From assembly GCA_023269615.1 (NCBI GenBank), contig JAHFSY010000029.1, forward strand, positions 1-57,265: a stretch of DNA of 57,265 nt, in the 5' to 3' direction. Numbering within the stretch: the stretch's first letter is position 1; each line of letters opens with the position of its first letter. Positions 17,774-26,223 of the stretch are shown in pieces. The stretch comes from Verrucomicrobiota bacterium (lineage in GTDB: Bacteria > Verrucomicrobiota > Verrucomicrobiia > JABWAM01). The position numbers were made by a program, and so were the translations under genes. The notes beneath the pieces were generated by a model. That model was not told where the DNA came from. It saw nothing but the letters and a program-made list of their open reading frames with translations, and searched no databases.

Positions 17774-18679
17774 TCACTTTTTCGCCTTCTTCCCGCGGCC
17801 CTTGAATGTGAGTTCGGCGATGCCGGATTTATCCAGCTCACCGAAGCCGAGTTTGATCATGCGGTCGTATTGCTGCTTGGTCGCCTTTGCGAGCGGGAGT
17901 GCGAGGCGGAGGGATGCGCCCAGGGCAAGGGCGATGCCGGAATCCTTCGCGGCGTGTGCGGATGAGAAATAGCAATCATGGTCCCGTTTCTGCATGTCCC
18001 CGCCGTCCGTTTCCAGCACCCGCGAGTTGGCGCCGGTCTGCGAAAAAACCTCGCGCAGCGTCGTGAGGTCGAGCCCCAGGGCGTCGCCGAGCCCCAGGCC
18101 CTCGGCCAGGCCGGCCGTGTTGATGTTCATCACCATGTTGACGAGAGCCTTCACCTTCGCGGCATCGCCCGTTTTCCCGATGAACCGCAGGGACTGGCTC
18201 AGGGCGTCGAGCACCGGCTTGAGTTCGTCGAACACCTCGCGGCTGCCGCCGCACATGAGGTAGAGAGTCCCCTGTCGGGCTTGAGTGATGCTGCTGGCCA
18301 TGCAGGCTTCGAGGGTGCGTGCGCCCTGCTTTGCCGCCAGCTTTTCCACCTCGATGTGGACCTTTGGCGAAAGCGTGGCGCAATTGATGAAAAACCGGCC
18401 CTGTGCTCCTTGGAGAAGATTGTCCTTTTTTGAAGTGTAGATGCTCCGCATGGAGGCGTCGTCGGTAACGACCGTGACGATGACGTCGCTCAATTGCGTG
18501 ACGCGTCCGAGAGTGGAGGCGGCTTCCGCGCCGATTTCCTTTGCGAGAGCCTGGGCTGCCTCGGGGCGTACATCGTACACGGCGGCGACGGTGAAGCCCT
18601 TTTCTTTGAGGCGGCGGGCCATGTTCGATCCCATGCGCCCGACGCCGACGACGCCAATTTTGGAGGAGGTGGATGTCAT
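17774..18679 (-). CDS. 3-hydroxyisobutyrate dehydrogenase-like NAD(P)-dependent oxidoreductase
   Basis: From the ATG at 18679 the protein has 301 residues. The dinucleotide motif is KIGVVGVGRMGSNMARRL (GxGxxG at about 12-17). The substrate motif of beta-hydroxyacid dehydrogenases is degenerate, and the catalytic lysine lies in GDAAKVKALVNMVMNINTAG, close to the usual GxGxxxKxxNN pattern but with VNM in place of NN. The C-terminal DALGLDLTTLREVF and KDSGIALALGASLRLALPLA are family features. An upstream in-frame start at 18754 adds 25 non-family residues and was rejected. The tail ends in a lysine-rich GRGKKAKK. Confidence 0.88.
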   Translation of the reverse strand: MTSTSSKIGVVGVGRMGSNMARRLKEKGFTVAAVYDVRPEAAQALAKEIGAEAASTLGRVTQLSDVIVTVVTDDASMRSIYTSKKDNLLQGAQGRFFINCATLSPKVHIEVEKLAAKQGARTLEACMASSITQARQGTLYLMCGGSREVFDELKPVLDALSQSLRFIGKTGDAAKVKALVNMVMNINTAGLAEGLGLGDALGLDLTTLREVFSQTGANSRVLETDGGDMQKRDHDCYFSSAHAAKDSGIALALGASLRLALPLAKATKQQYDRMIKLGFGELDKSGIAELTFKGRGKKAKK

Positions 18680-18783
18680 AAAATTATCGTTGGTGGAGAA
18701 GTTTGAAAAATGGAATGAAACGGAATGCTTATCGGAGCCCGCAGCTTCGCGCAATGGGAAAAAGGCGCCTTCGTCCCTTATGA

Positions 18784-19164
18784 TCAGGGCGGGGGCGGTT
18801 CGTTCAACCGGGGTGGCTGCGGCTTGGTGTCATCATGAACAACTTTGGGTTGTTTGCCCAGGGAGTGCAGCCCGGCCCAGCTCAGGACGATCGTTCCCAC
18901 GATGGTTCCGCTGATTGGAGTGGGCACTGCTGCAAGGATCGCCAGAAGTGTCGCGATCGCCGCCGCCTGCCCATTGCCATCGCCCCGCATAAACTTTTGG
19001 AGCAGGAAGACCGGGACGAAACACGACACGAAGCTCACCGGGATGGTGATGATCCACAGGAGCGCGTCCCAGTCCGCAAGCAGCCAGAGGCTGTCAATCA
19101 CGATCAATGCAATGGCAGAAAGAGGATGAATCGGCGGTCCCGTCGGCGGCATTTTCTCAGCCAT
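18784..19164 (-). CDS. Small membrane protein of unknown function
   Basis: The 126-residue protein has three hydrophobic segments (about 18-35, 38-60 and 75-100) and a hydrophilic proline-rich C-terminus (DDTKPQPPRLNEPPPP). It starts at the ATG at 19164, 7 bp after the stop of the HTH-metallo-beta-lactamase gene, so both are probably on one transcript. I do not recognise a family. Confidence 0.6.
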   Translation of the reverse strand: MAEKMPPTGPPIHPLSAIALIVIDSLWLLADWDALLWIITIPVSFVSCFVPVFLLQKFMRGDGNGQAAAIATLLAILAAVPTPISGTIVGTIVLSWAGLHSLGKQPKVVHDDTKPQPPRLNEPPPP

Positions 19165-19171
19165 GTTTCCC

Positions 19172-20014
19172 TCACGCAAATGGATTGTGTTGCAGCTCTT
19201 CCTCGACGGTTGTGGTGGGGCCGTGGCCGGGACAGAGCAGTGTCGCCGCGGGAAGGACGAGGATTTTCCCCTGCACGTTTTTTCGGAGGCGCGGGTATGA
19301 GACGGCGCCCCCACCCATCGAGCCGGCAAAAATTGCGTCTCCCACGAGACCGACAGGTGCGGGCCAGCCTTCCTGGCCTGACACCACGTAGGTGATGTGG
19401 CCGGGGCTGTGGCCATCGGTCAGCAGTGTCGTCGTGCGCAGGGGGCCAATGCGGATCTCAGCGCCTTCCTCGATCAGGGTTGCGTTGGGAACGGGTTCGC
19501 CCTTGGGCGCGTACAGTTTTGGCTTGTACATGGCCATCACGTCATCGAGCACTGCGACGTGATCGGCGTGGGTGTGGGTGATGCAAAGCGTGGTAAGCTT
19601 GAGATTGTTTTTTTCGACGGCATGACGAATGGGGGCCATGTCGGTGCCGGTGTCGAAGAGCGCGGCTTCCCGCGTTTTGGTGTCCCAGACAAGGTAGCTG
19701 TTGACCACCATGTCGAGATAACGGGTGGGAATCTGCGCCACGCCGGGCCAGCGTGACGCTTCAAAGGCTTTGGGCTTGTAGCGTCCGTAGGCGAGATCGA
19801 GGAATGGGCCAGGGTTCAGTCCGACGGCGATGGCAAGCCGTCGCAGCGTGTCTTCAGATGGACGCTCACCGCCCATGATGGTTTTGAGTTGCGAGGGGAT
19901 GATGTTGGCGGATGGCGCGAGGTTCTTTTCATCAATGCCAGTGCCTCGAACGGCTTTGCCGAGCACATCAGACCAAGAGTCTTCAAGCGGAAGGGGAAGG
20001 GGGATATCAGACAT
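19172..20014 (-). CDS. HTH domain fused to a metallo-beta-lactamase fold hydrolase
   Basis: The protein has 280 residues. Residues about 24-66 read as a Cro/CI-like helix-turn-helix (SANIIPSQLKTIMGGERPSE then DTLRRLAIAVGL). Residues about 95-275 form a metallo-beta-lactamase domain of the glyoxalase II/MBLAC type, with ITHTHADHV (HxHxDH at 147-152), LTDGHSPGHITYV (H), GLVGDAIFAG (D) and LLCPGHGP (H). All zinc ligands are present, so it should be a working hydrolase, probably on a thioester or similar. The fusion with a DNA-binding-like module is the unusual part; it may only be a structural or oligomerising domain. A small membrane protein gene follows 7 bp downstream. Confidence 0.82.
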   Translation of the reverse strand: MSDIPLPLPLEDSWSDVLGKAVRGTGIDEKNLAPSANIIPSQLKTIMGGERPSEDTLRRLAIAVGLNPGPFLDLAYGRYKPKAFEASRWPGVAQIPTRYLDMVVNSYLVWDTKTREAALFDTGTDMAPIRHAVEKNNLKLTTLCITHTHADHVAVLDDVMAMYKPKLYAPKGEPVPNATLIEEGAEIRIGPLRTTTLLTDGHSPGHITYVVSGQEGWPAPVGLVGDAIFAGSMGGGAVSYPRLRKNVQGKILVLPAATLLCPGHGPTTTVEEELQHNPFA

Positions 20015-20097
20015 AGTGGTTAGTTTGTAGGGGAAAAAAAAGTTTCCGGCAATTGGAGAGTGATTCCGATTTTCAAGGGCCAGAACCAGCCAGACGA

Positions 20098-21855
20098 TTA
20101 ATCCTTCGTTCCATCTCCACGCCCCAGGGTTTCATCGAGTGATTGTTGGGCGCCCAAATAAACCTGAATCAGCTTGCGCCATGAGAAGAAGGTGACGACC
20201 GCGATGAGCAGCAGCAGGCCGATGAGCAACCGCCAGTCGGGAAGGAGCGCCGCGCTGACAAGAAGCACCCACAGGCCGAATGCGCCGCTGCCGGCGAGAA
20301 GCACCGTGTTGGCGATCAGCCTGCGTATGATGGGCCCCCGCGCGCCAGCTGCTTCATCAGGGGCGCAGATTTCCGCGACCAATACACCAAGAACGTCCAG
20401 CTGTCGAAAACTGGCAATAAACAACGGCATCCCCACGATCACCGCTCCAAGCCATATCAAGGCGTGGGAATGGTCCAGAATGAATGGCTGGTGTTTGAAG
20501 AGTGTCTCGAAGGGATCCTTCAACCACACGGCTACAAGTAGCAACGCCGTGATGAGTGTCACGTTGAGGCTGATCTGCATGCCGAGTTTCTTTGCAATCT
20601 TCTTGGTGATGTCGTCATCGCTTTTCCAGATCCGCTCGACCCACTTGCTGTAGAGGTCCAGATAGCCGACCACCCCGGGCGGCGCCACGCGGTCGAACCA
20701 GCCGACAACGGCATCGGAGTTCTTGATGAGATAGGGCGTGAGCAGGGTGGTGATCGAGGAAACGGCGACAGCGATCGGGTAGAGGAACGGTTCGATGACC
20801 TTGAGCTTGAGGCCGAGTGCGGCGATGATGAATGAAAATTCGCCGATTTGCGCCATGCCCATCCCGACGCGAAATGATTTTCGTGTGTCATGTCCCGCCA
20901 CGAAGGTGCCGAATGCGCATGACGTGACCTTGCCCGCGACGACGACGAAGGTGATCAGCAGGATGGGAAAGGCGTACTGCCACAGCAGTCTTGGCTCGAT
21001 GAGCAGTCCGATGGAGACGAAGAAGATGGCGCTGAACAGGTCGCGGATCGGCTCGATCAGGGTTTCGATTAGGTGAATGGCCTTGGTTTCGGCGATGATG
21101 GCTCCGATGAGGAACGCGCCGAGGGCCATGCTGTAGTCCATCTTGATGGCGAGCATGCAGACCCCGAAGCAAAGGCCGAGCACGGCGACCAGCAGCATTT
21201 CGTTGCTCTTGAATGACGCCACGTAATCAAGCAATCGCGGCACGAAGAGCAGGCCGATCACAAGGACCGTGGTGAGAAATATCCCGAGCTTGCCAACCGT
21301 CATCACCACATCGACCACGTTCAGGTTCCCGGTCATCGCGATGCTTGACAGCAGCGCAAGCATCGCAATTGCCAGGATGTCCTCGACGATGAGGATGCCA
21401 AAGATAAGTTCCGAGAAATGCTCCTTCGCCATGCCCAGCTCGTTCAGAGCCTTGACGATGATGGTGGTTGAGGAGATGGAGAGCATCGCTCCGAGAAAGA
21501 TGCTGTTCATTTTATTCCATCCCATGAACCTTCCGACGAGGTAGCCGACCAGGACCATGAAGATGATTTCGAGGCTTGATGCGATGAAGGCCGTGGATCC
21601 CACCTTCTTGAGCTTGCCGAGGCTGAAGTGCAGTCCAAGGCCAAACATCAGGAAGACGATGCCGAGCTCGGACAGCGTGTCGATGGTCGCTTCATCGTGG
21701 ATCAGCGAAAACGGTGGCGTGTGCGGGCCGATGATCAACCCGGCGAGGATGTATCCCAGCACGACGGGTTGCTTGAAACGGTGGAAGAGGATCGCCACGA
21801 GTCCTGCGACGATCATCACCACTGCAAGATCCTGAATGAGGGAAGCGCCGTGCAT
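20098..21855 (-). CDS. Kef/CPA2-type cation:proton antiporter, no TrkA-N domain
   Basis: The 585-residue inner membrane transporter has about 13-14 helices. The CPA2 core is clear: LFHRFKQPVVLGYILAGLII then GPHTPP in helices 1-2, FLMFGLGLHFSLGKLKKVG, GAMLSISSTTIIVKAL, AMLALLSSIAM and FSAIFFVSIGLLI. Unlike KefB/KefC there is no C-terminal TrkA-N (RCK) nucleotide-binding domain. Instead residues about 405-560 hold a soluble segment and three or four more hydrophobic helices. The start is the ATG at 21855, since the alternative upstream is a TTG. It diverges from the methyltransferase gene, 63 bp away. Ion specificity is unknown. Confidence 0.87.
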   Translation of the reverse strand: MHGASLIQDLAVVMIVAGLVAILFHRFKQPVVLGYILAGLIIGPHTPPFSLIHDEATIDTLSELGIVFLMFGLGLHFSLGKLKKVGSTAFIASSLEIIFMVLVGYLVGRFMGWNKMNSIFLGAMLSISSTTIIVKALNELGMAKEHFSELIFGILIVEDILAIAMLALLSSIAMTGNLNVVDVVMTVGKLGIFLTTVLVIGLLFVPRLLDYVASFKSNEMLLVAVLGLCFGVCMLAIKMDYSMALGAFLIGAIIAETKAIHLIETLIEPIRDLFSAIFFVSIGLLIEPRLLWQYAFPILLITFVVVAGKVTSCAFGTFVAGHDTRKSFRVGMGMAQIGEFSFIIAALGLKLKVIEPFLYPIAVAVSSITTLLTPYLIKNSDAVVGWFDRVAPPGVVGYLDLYSKWVERIWKSDDDITKKIAKKLGMQISLNVTLITALLLVAVWLKDPFETLFKHQPFILDHSHALIWLGAVIVGMPLFIASFRQLDVLGVLVAEICAPDEAAGARGPIIRRLIANTVLLAGSGAFGLWVLLVSAALLPDWRLLIGLLLLIAVVTFFSWRKLIQVYLGAQQSLDETLGRGDGTKD

Positions 21856-21918
21856 GGGGCGCAACTTTTACGGAAAAGGTGTTGCCCGATCAATCCATTC
21901 TTGCGACATCTTGATTTC

Positions 21919-22698
21919 GTGATTTCATATTCCCACGCTCTTTCGCGGCTCCAGGCCTTCGAGGCTGAGATTCCGCGCCTTTATCCCGAGTCGCAGACGG
22001 ATTACCGGGGGCGCAAGGTGGATGCCTCATCCGTGGCCCGTTACCTTCATGTGGAGCGGCATCGGTTCGCCGAAATTGCCTCGGCCATGCCGTCGCCCAA
22101 AAAAGGGGAGGATCGGCTGCTCGATGTCGGGATCGGCTACGGTTTCCTGCCCGCTCTCCTCAAGGAAGATGGCTGGAAATGCGAGGGCCTTGACGTGGCG
22201 GAGAACATTCCCGTGTACGGCGCATTTGCCCGGTCCCACGACATTCCCATTCATTCCGGCAGGATCGGTGTCGCGCCTCTGCCCTTTCCCGAGGCGAGTT
22301 TCCATGCCGTGATATTTTCAGAGGTGCTGGAGCATCTCCGCCTCTCGCCGCACCTCGTCTTCCACCAGATCCATCGCGTGATGCACGGTCATGGGACACT
22401 CCTTCTCACCACGCCGAACGTGGCGCGTTTGACGAACATCCTGAAGCTCGTGCTGGGATACAACGTGCTCGAGGAGTTTCCCGAGAGCATGGAGAGCGAG
22501 AATGCCACGGAGCTTCTCACTCATGTCCGCGAGTACGCCATGCGCGAGGTCTGCTCGGCGCTGCGTAAATCCCATTTTGCCATCCGCAATGCCTGGCACA
22601 GTTCGTGCATGGAACAAGATCGCCCCCACCGGCTTCTCACCGCTCTCGCGCCACGGTGGCGCGGAAATCTCATGGTGCTGGCGGAGAAGTTGACGTGA
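21919..22698 (+). CDS. Class I SAM-dependent methyltransferase
   Basis: Starting at GTG 21919, the protein has 259 residues. Motif I is RLLDVGIGYGFLPALL, followed by CEGLDVAE (acidic residue at the end of strand 2), PLPFPEASFHAVIFSEVLEH (motif of the Methyltransf_11 type) and GTLLLTTPNVARL. The stop overlaps the start of the glycosyltransferase gene (GTGA at 22695-22698), so the two enzymes are translationally coupled. Together they suggest modification of a surface glycan or glycolipid. Confidence 0.85.
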   Translation: MISYSHALSRLQAFEAEIPRLYPESQTDYRGRKVDASSVARYLHVERHRFAEIASAMPSPKKGEDRLLDVGIGYGFLPALLKEDGWKCEGLDVAENIPVYGAFARSHDIPIHSGRIGVAPLPFPEASFHAVIFSEVLEHLRLSPHLVFHQIHRVMHGHGTLLLTTPNVARLTNILKLVLGYNVLEEFPESMESENATELLTHVREYAMREVCSALRKSHFAIRNAWHSSCMEQDRPHRLLTALAPRWRGNLMVLAEKLT

Positions 22699-23804
22699 AA
22701 ATCTGCCTGCTGCTCAGCACGTTTGCCTACGACGGCATCAAGCGGTCCGTTGTCCACTTCGCCAATGCCATGCACGACATGGGACATGAGGTCTGGGTGG
22801 GCGTCCTGCACGAATGGCCGGGCAAGGTGAGCCTGCGTTCCGAATTGAGCCTGCCGCCGGAGCGCGTCGTGTCGTGGGATGGCCTGGGGCAGGGACGCCG
22901 CGAATGGGCCATGTACCGTTTTTTTCGAAAGCAACGATTTGATGTCGTGCATGCGAGCACGGTGAAGATGAACCACGTGGGACGCTGGATGGCGCTTGCC
23001 GCGCGAGTGCCGTGCATCATCGCGTCCGAGGACAACCTCTGCCTCAATCGCTCGTGGAAGACGCGAACGGAAGACCGCATCCTTGCGAAACTGGGAGACG
23101 GCGTGGTGATGATTTCCAATGCGGTGGCGGAGTCATTCATCGAGGTTGAGCAGCTGCCGCGGAAAAAAGTGCACACGGTTTATTACGGCCTGCCGTTGGA
23201 GAGCTTTGCCTCCTTAAGGCGGACAACGGATGAGCTGGGGGTAAAGCGGGCGGAGCTGGGCGTGCCATCGGGCCCGACGGTCGTTTGCGCCGCGCGACTG
23301 CATTTCTCAAAATCTCTGGACACGCTCGTGCAAGCCGCGCGCCGCGTGGTGGATCGTTTACCCGGGGCTCAATTTATTTTGGCGGGCGACGGTGACGAGC
23401 GCGCGAATCTGGAGGCCCTTCGGGACAAGTTGAAACTTGGCGGAAATTTTCATTTCGTGGGGGCTCGCGGGGACATCTACGACATTCTTCAGCTTGCCGA
23501 CGTCGTCACGCTTTGTTCGTTGTGGGAGGGGCTTGGATTCACGTTGATGGAAGCCATGGCGTTTGGGAAGCCGGTCGTCGGCACCGATGTGACCGGGATC
23601 AATGAAATCATCGAAAACGGCCGCAATGGTTTGCTTGTGACGCGCCAATCTCCCGATCTGCTGGCCGACGCGCTCCGCCGTGTCCTCACCGACCATTCAT
23701 TCGCCGGGACGATGGGCCGCGAAGGCCCGAAGATCCTCGCGGAAAAATTCAACGTGAAAAAAAACGCCCAACAATTGATCAAGCTGTACGAACAAGTCCG
23801 GTGA
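22695..23804 (+). CDS. GT4 family glycosyltransferase
   Basis: The 369-residue GT-B fold enzyme starts at GTG 22695 with VKICLLLSTFAYDGIKRSVV, continues with an N-terminal acceptor domain and VHTVYYGLPLESF at the hinge, and has the C-terminal donor-binding domain VVCAARLHFSKSLDTLVQAA, FILAGDGDERANLE, VVTLCSLWEGLGFTLMEAMA and FGKPVVGTD. The E-x7-E-type motif (EGLGFTLME) is the GT4 retaining-transferase signature. It is cytoplasmic or membrane-associated, and the sugar donor is unknown. The gene ends exactly at a 124-bp inverted repeat. Confidence 0.9.
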   Translation: MKICLLLSTFAYDGIKRSVVHFANAMHDMGHEVWVGVLHEWPGKVSLRSELSLPPERVVSWDGLGQGRREWAMYRFFRKQRFDVVHASTVKMNHVGRWMALAARVPCIIASEDNLCLNRSWKTRTEDRILAKLGDGVVMISNAVAESFIEVEQLPRKKVHTVYYGLPLESFASLRRTTDELGVKRAELGVPSGPTVVCAARLHFSKSLDTLVQAARRVVDRLPGAQFILAGDGDERANLEALRDKLKLGGNFHFVGARGDIYDILQLADVVTLCSLWEGLGFTLMEAMAFGKPVVGTDVTGINEIIENGRNGLLVTRQSPDLLADALRRVLTDHSFAGTMGREGPKILAEKFNVKKNAQQLIKLYEQVR

Positions 23805-23926
23805 GAGTGTCCGGAAAGCAAGTTGCATTGCTGGTGGTAGGGCGTGACCGCCGGGCGCGCCGCTGCGCAGCGGACGGCCCGGCGGTCCGTCCCTACCTCG
23901 AACTTGGTTGTTTTCTGGACACTCTC
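23803..23926. repeat. Nested inverted repeat filling the space between two convergent genes
   Basis: The outer arms GAGAGTGTCCGGAAAGCAAG continued by TT (23803-23824) and AACTTGGTTGTTTTCTGGAC continued by ACTCTC (23901-23926) pair imperfectly. Inside lies a REP-like pair GGTAGGGCGTGACCGCCGGG ... CCCGGCGGTCCGTCCCTACC, itself enclosing CGCCGCTGCGCAGCGG. The left arm overlaps the TGA of the glycosyltransferase gene by two bases and the right arm ends one base before the TAA of the VWA gene. It probably folds as a bidirectional transcript end, though no U tract follows. Confidence 0.8.
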
Positions 23927-26170
23927 TTACACATAACCGCGCAGGAGGCGGAGGAGCCAGTCGGTGCCCAGGAGGAGGGCGAGCAGGATGATCAGCGTGA
24001 AATTGTTCCAGAGGTCGAAGACCCGTGTCTTCTGGACCATCACGGGGGCGAGGTTGTCGCCGATGGGCCAGGTTTTGGAATCGTTGCGGTCAACTTTCTT
24101 TCCACCGGTGTCGCTGGCGATGCGGGAGAGGTTGGCCTCGTTGATGCGGATGTTGCTCATCTCGGCGAGGGATTTTTCGACGTCAACGACGGCGATGGAT
24201 TCGGAGGCGACCTTGCCCTCGGTGCTGACGGTGGCGGTGATGATGTGCTGTCCGGGGACGGAGGCTTCCAGCGAGGCCTGGAAAATGCCGGCCTGGGTGG
24301 GATGCGGGGAGAAATCGAGCGGGATTTTCTTGCCGTCGGGCAGCGTGATCGTGGCCTGGACCTTGGGCTTCACGAGGGGGTGATCGGATTGGATTTCAGC
24401 CCGGAGGGTGATGTTTTCCCCGGTTTCATACTTGGTGCGATCGGGCTGGATCCAGAGGTTGACGCTGCCGGTGGAGAGGCGGACGGGGGCAAGTCCGCGG
24501 AGGGCCTGCTGCCAGAAGACGATGTAGGGGGAGTTGGCGTTTTCGGCCTGCTGGGAATTGGTCTGCCATTTCCAGAGCGTGTCGGTTCCGATGAAGAGCA
24601 CGCGCCCGCGCCCGATGGTATGTTCGGCGATGATGATGAAGGGGCCATAGTTGTTGCCGGTGGTTGCCTCAAGGAGGATGGTTGCGGCGGGGCGCTTGCG
24701 AAGGGGCGGGTAGATCTGGTCCAGCGGCTGCAACTCGGTCCAGATGCTGGGATTGGAGGCGAAGAAGAATGGCGAGGCTGCGCCTTCGGGGCTGATCCGG
24801 ACCTGGACCGGGTTCCCGGCCAGCTCGGGGTTTGCTGTTTCGGCCGTGATTTCGACGGGGAGGAGCGAGGTCAGCTCGGGAATGTCCACCATGTCGGCAA
24901 TGTTGGGGCCGGCAATGACGATCAGGGACTTGCCTTGATCGACGACCAGGGTGTGGATGGCGGGGATGAGAGCCTTGGTCCAGTTTTTGGGGTGAACATC
25001 GCCAAGCACGATGGTGTCGAACCTCTCGAGCTCGGCTTTGGTCTGGGGGAAGCTGCTGAGGTTGACCTTGCGCTCGGGCTCGCCGAACTGGACGTAGGTG
25101 CTGCCGCCGCGCGAGATGAAGCCGGTGAATGTGAAGCTCGGGTCATCCTCGAAGATGCGTCGCAGGAATTTGAAATCCCAGCGCCAGGTGTCCTCGAGGA
25201 AGAGGACTTCATTCCTTGCGCTGAGGACCTGGATGCTGACCTTGCTGTGATTGTTTTCCTGGATGGAATCGGGAGGGGTTGACACGACCTCGACTTCGTA
25301 TTCCTTGATGCCGGGCTCGGTTGGGCGATACGAAAGACTCACCTGCTTTTCCTGCTGTCCCGTGGGAAAGGTGATGTTTTGGAATTGGACGACCTTGCCA
25401 TTTTCCTTGAGATTGACCGTGATGGTTTTGTTTTCCATGCCTTCCTGGCGGAGGGTGATCTGGAAGCGTGTTTCAGACCCGATGGATACACGCCGTGCAG
25501 TCTGGACGTTGGCGATGGCGACATCGGCGGCGCCACCACCCTCTTTTGCGGCAGCGGGGGCGAGGGTATAGATGGTGAGGCCGAGGCTTTGGGCGAGTTC
25601 CACGACATCGCGCGGGCTGAAGTCATTGCCATCGCTGGCAAGCAAGATGGTGCCGGAGCTTGCCGAGCCGCCGGCCGAGGTGGTCTGCCGGTAAAAATCC
25701 CAGGCCGAGGCAAGGCTTTCAGCATAGCGCGTGGTGGCGCCGGTGGCTTGCAGGCTGTTCAGGTCGGCGACTCCGACGGGGCGGGAATTCTGGTCGAACG
25801 CGAACCAGTAGGTGTTGGATGATTTTTCGATTTTTGATTTCAGATTGCTGTCCATCCAGGCGGTGACTTCCTTGAGGCGTGAGCCTTTGCCCGTGGGATC
25901 GGGGACGCTCATGCTTTGCGATGTGTCGAACATGACGAGCAGGGTTTGTCCCTGCTTGACGCTGCGATTGCAGGAAACGACGGGTTGCAGAAGGCAGAGG
26001 ACAAAGACAATGATGATGACGACGCGGAGGGCGGCGAGGATCCCGATCCATTTCACGGGCACATTCTTGCGCACGAGGAGCCACGACCCGTAGCCGAGAA
26101 GGCCGAGCAGCCCCACGACCACGAGGGCGATGATGGCGGGGGGAAGAATGGGGATCCAGTGGGTGGACAT
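23927..26170 (-). CDS. Membrane VWA-domain protein, last gene of the MoxR cluster
   Basis: The protein has 747 residues. Two N-terminal membrane helices (about 12-34 and 41-65) are followed by a von Willebrand A domain with the MIDAS motif MFDTSQSMS (D82, S84, S86) and ILLASDGNDFSP. Next come Ig-like beta domains (about 225-330), a class-I-glutamine-amidotransferase-like segment (about 330-560, FDTIVLGDVHPKN and LIVIAGPNIADM) and more beta structure, then a C-terminal membrane helix (FTLIILLALLLGTDWLLRLL). This layout is common in planctomycete and verrucomicrobial MoxR clusters. VWA proteins are the usual partners of MoxR ATPases. It is preceded at 53 bp by the BatA-like gene. Confidence 0.83.
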   Translation of the reverse strand: MSTHWIPILPPAIIALVVVGLLGLLGYGSWLLVRKNVPVKWIGILAALRVVIIIVFVLCLLQPVVSCNRSVKQGQTLLVMFDTSQSMSVPDPTGKGSRLKEVTAWMDSNLKSKIEKSSNTYWFAFDQNSRPVGVADLNSLQATGATTRYAESLASAWDFYRQTTSAGGSASSGTILLASDGNDFSPRDVVELAQSLGLTIYTLAPAAAKEGGGAADVAIANVQTARRVSIGSETRFQITLRQEGMENKTITVNLKENGKVVQFQNITFPTGQQEKQVSLSYRPTEPGIKEYEVEVVSTPPDSIQENNHSKVSIQVLSARNEVLFLEDTWRWDFKFLRRIFEDDPSFTFTGFISRGGSTYVQFGEPERKVNLSSFPQTKAELERFDTIVLGDVHPKNWTKALIPAIHTLVVDQGKSLIVIAGPNIADMVDIPELTSLLPVEITAETANPELAGNPVQVRISPEGAASPFFFASNPSIWTELQPLDQIYPPLRKRPAATILLEATTGNNYGPFIIIAEHTIGRGRVLFIGTDTLWKWQTNSQQAENANSPYIVFWQQALRGLAPVRLSTGSVNLWIQPDRTKYETGENITLRAEIQSDHPLVKPKVQATITLPDGKKIPLDFSPHPTQAGIFQASLEASVPGQHIITATVSTEGKVASESIAVVDVEKSLAEMSNIRINEANLSRIASDTGGKKVDRNDSKTWPIGDNLAPVMVQKTRVFDLWNNFTLIILLALLLGTDWLLRLLRGYV

Positions 26171-26223
26171 GCTGAGGAGAAATTAAGAATGAAGAATGAA
26201 AAATGAAGAATCGGCGGGGAAGG

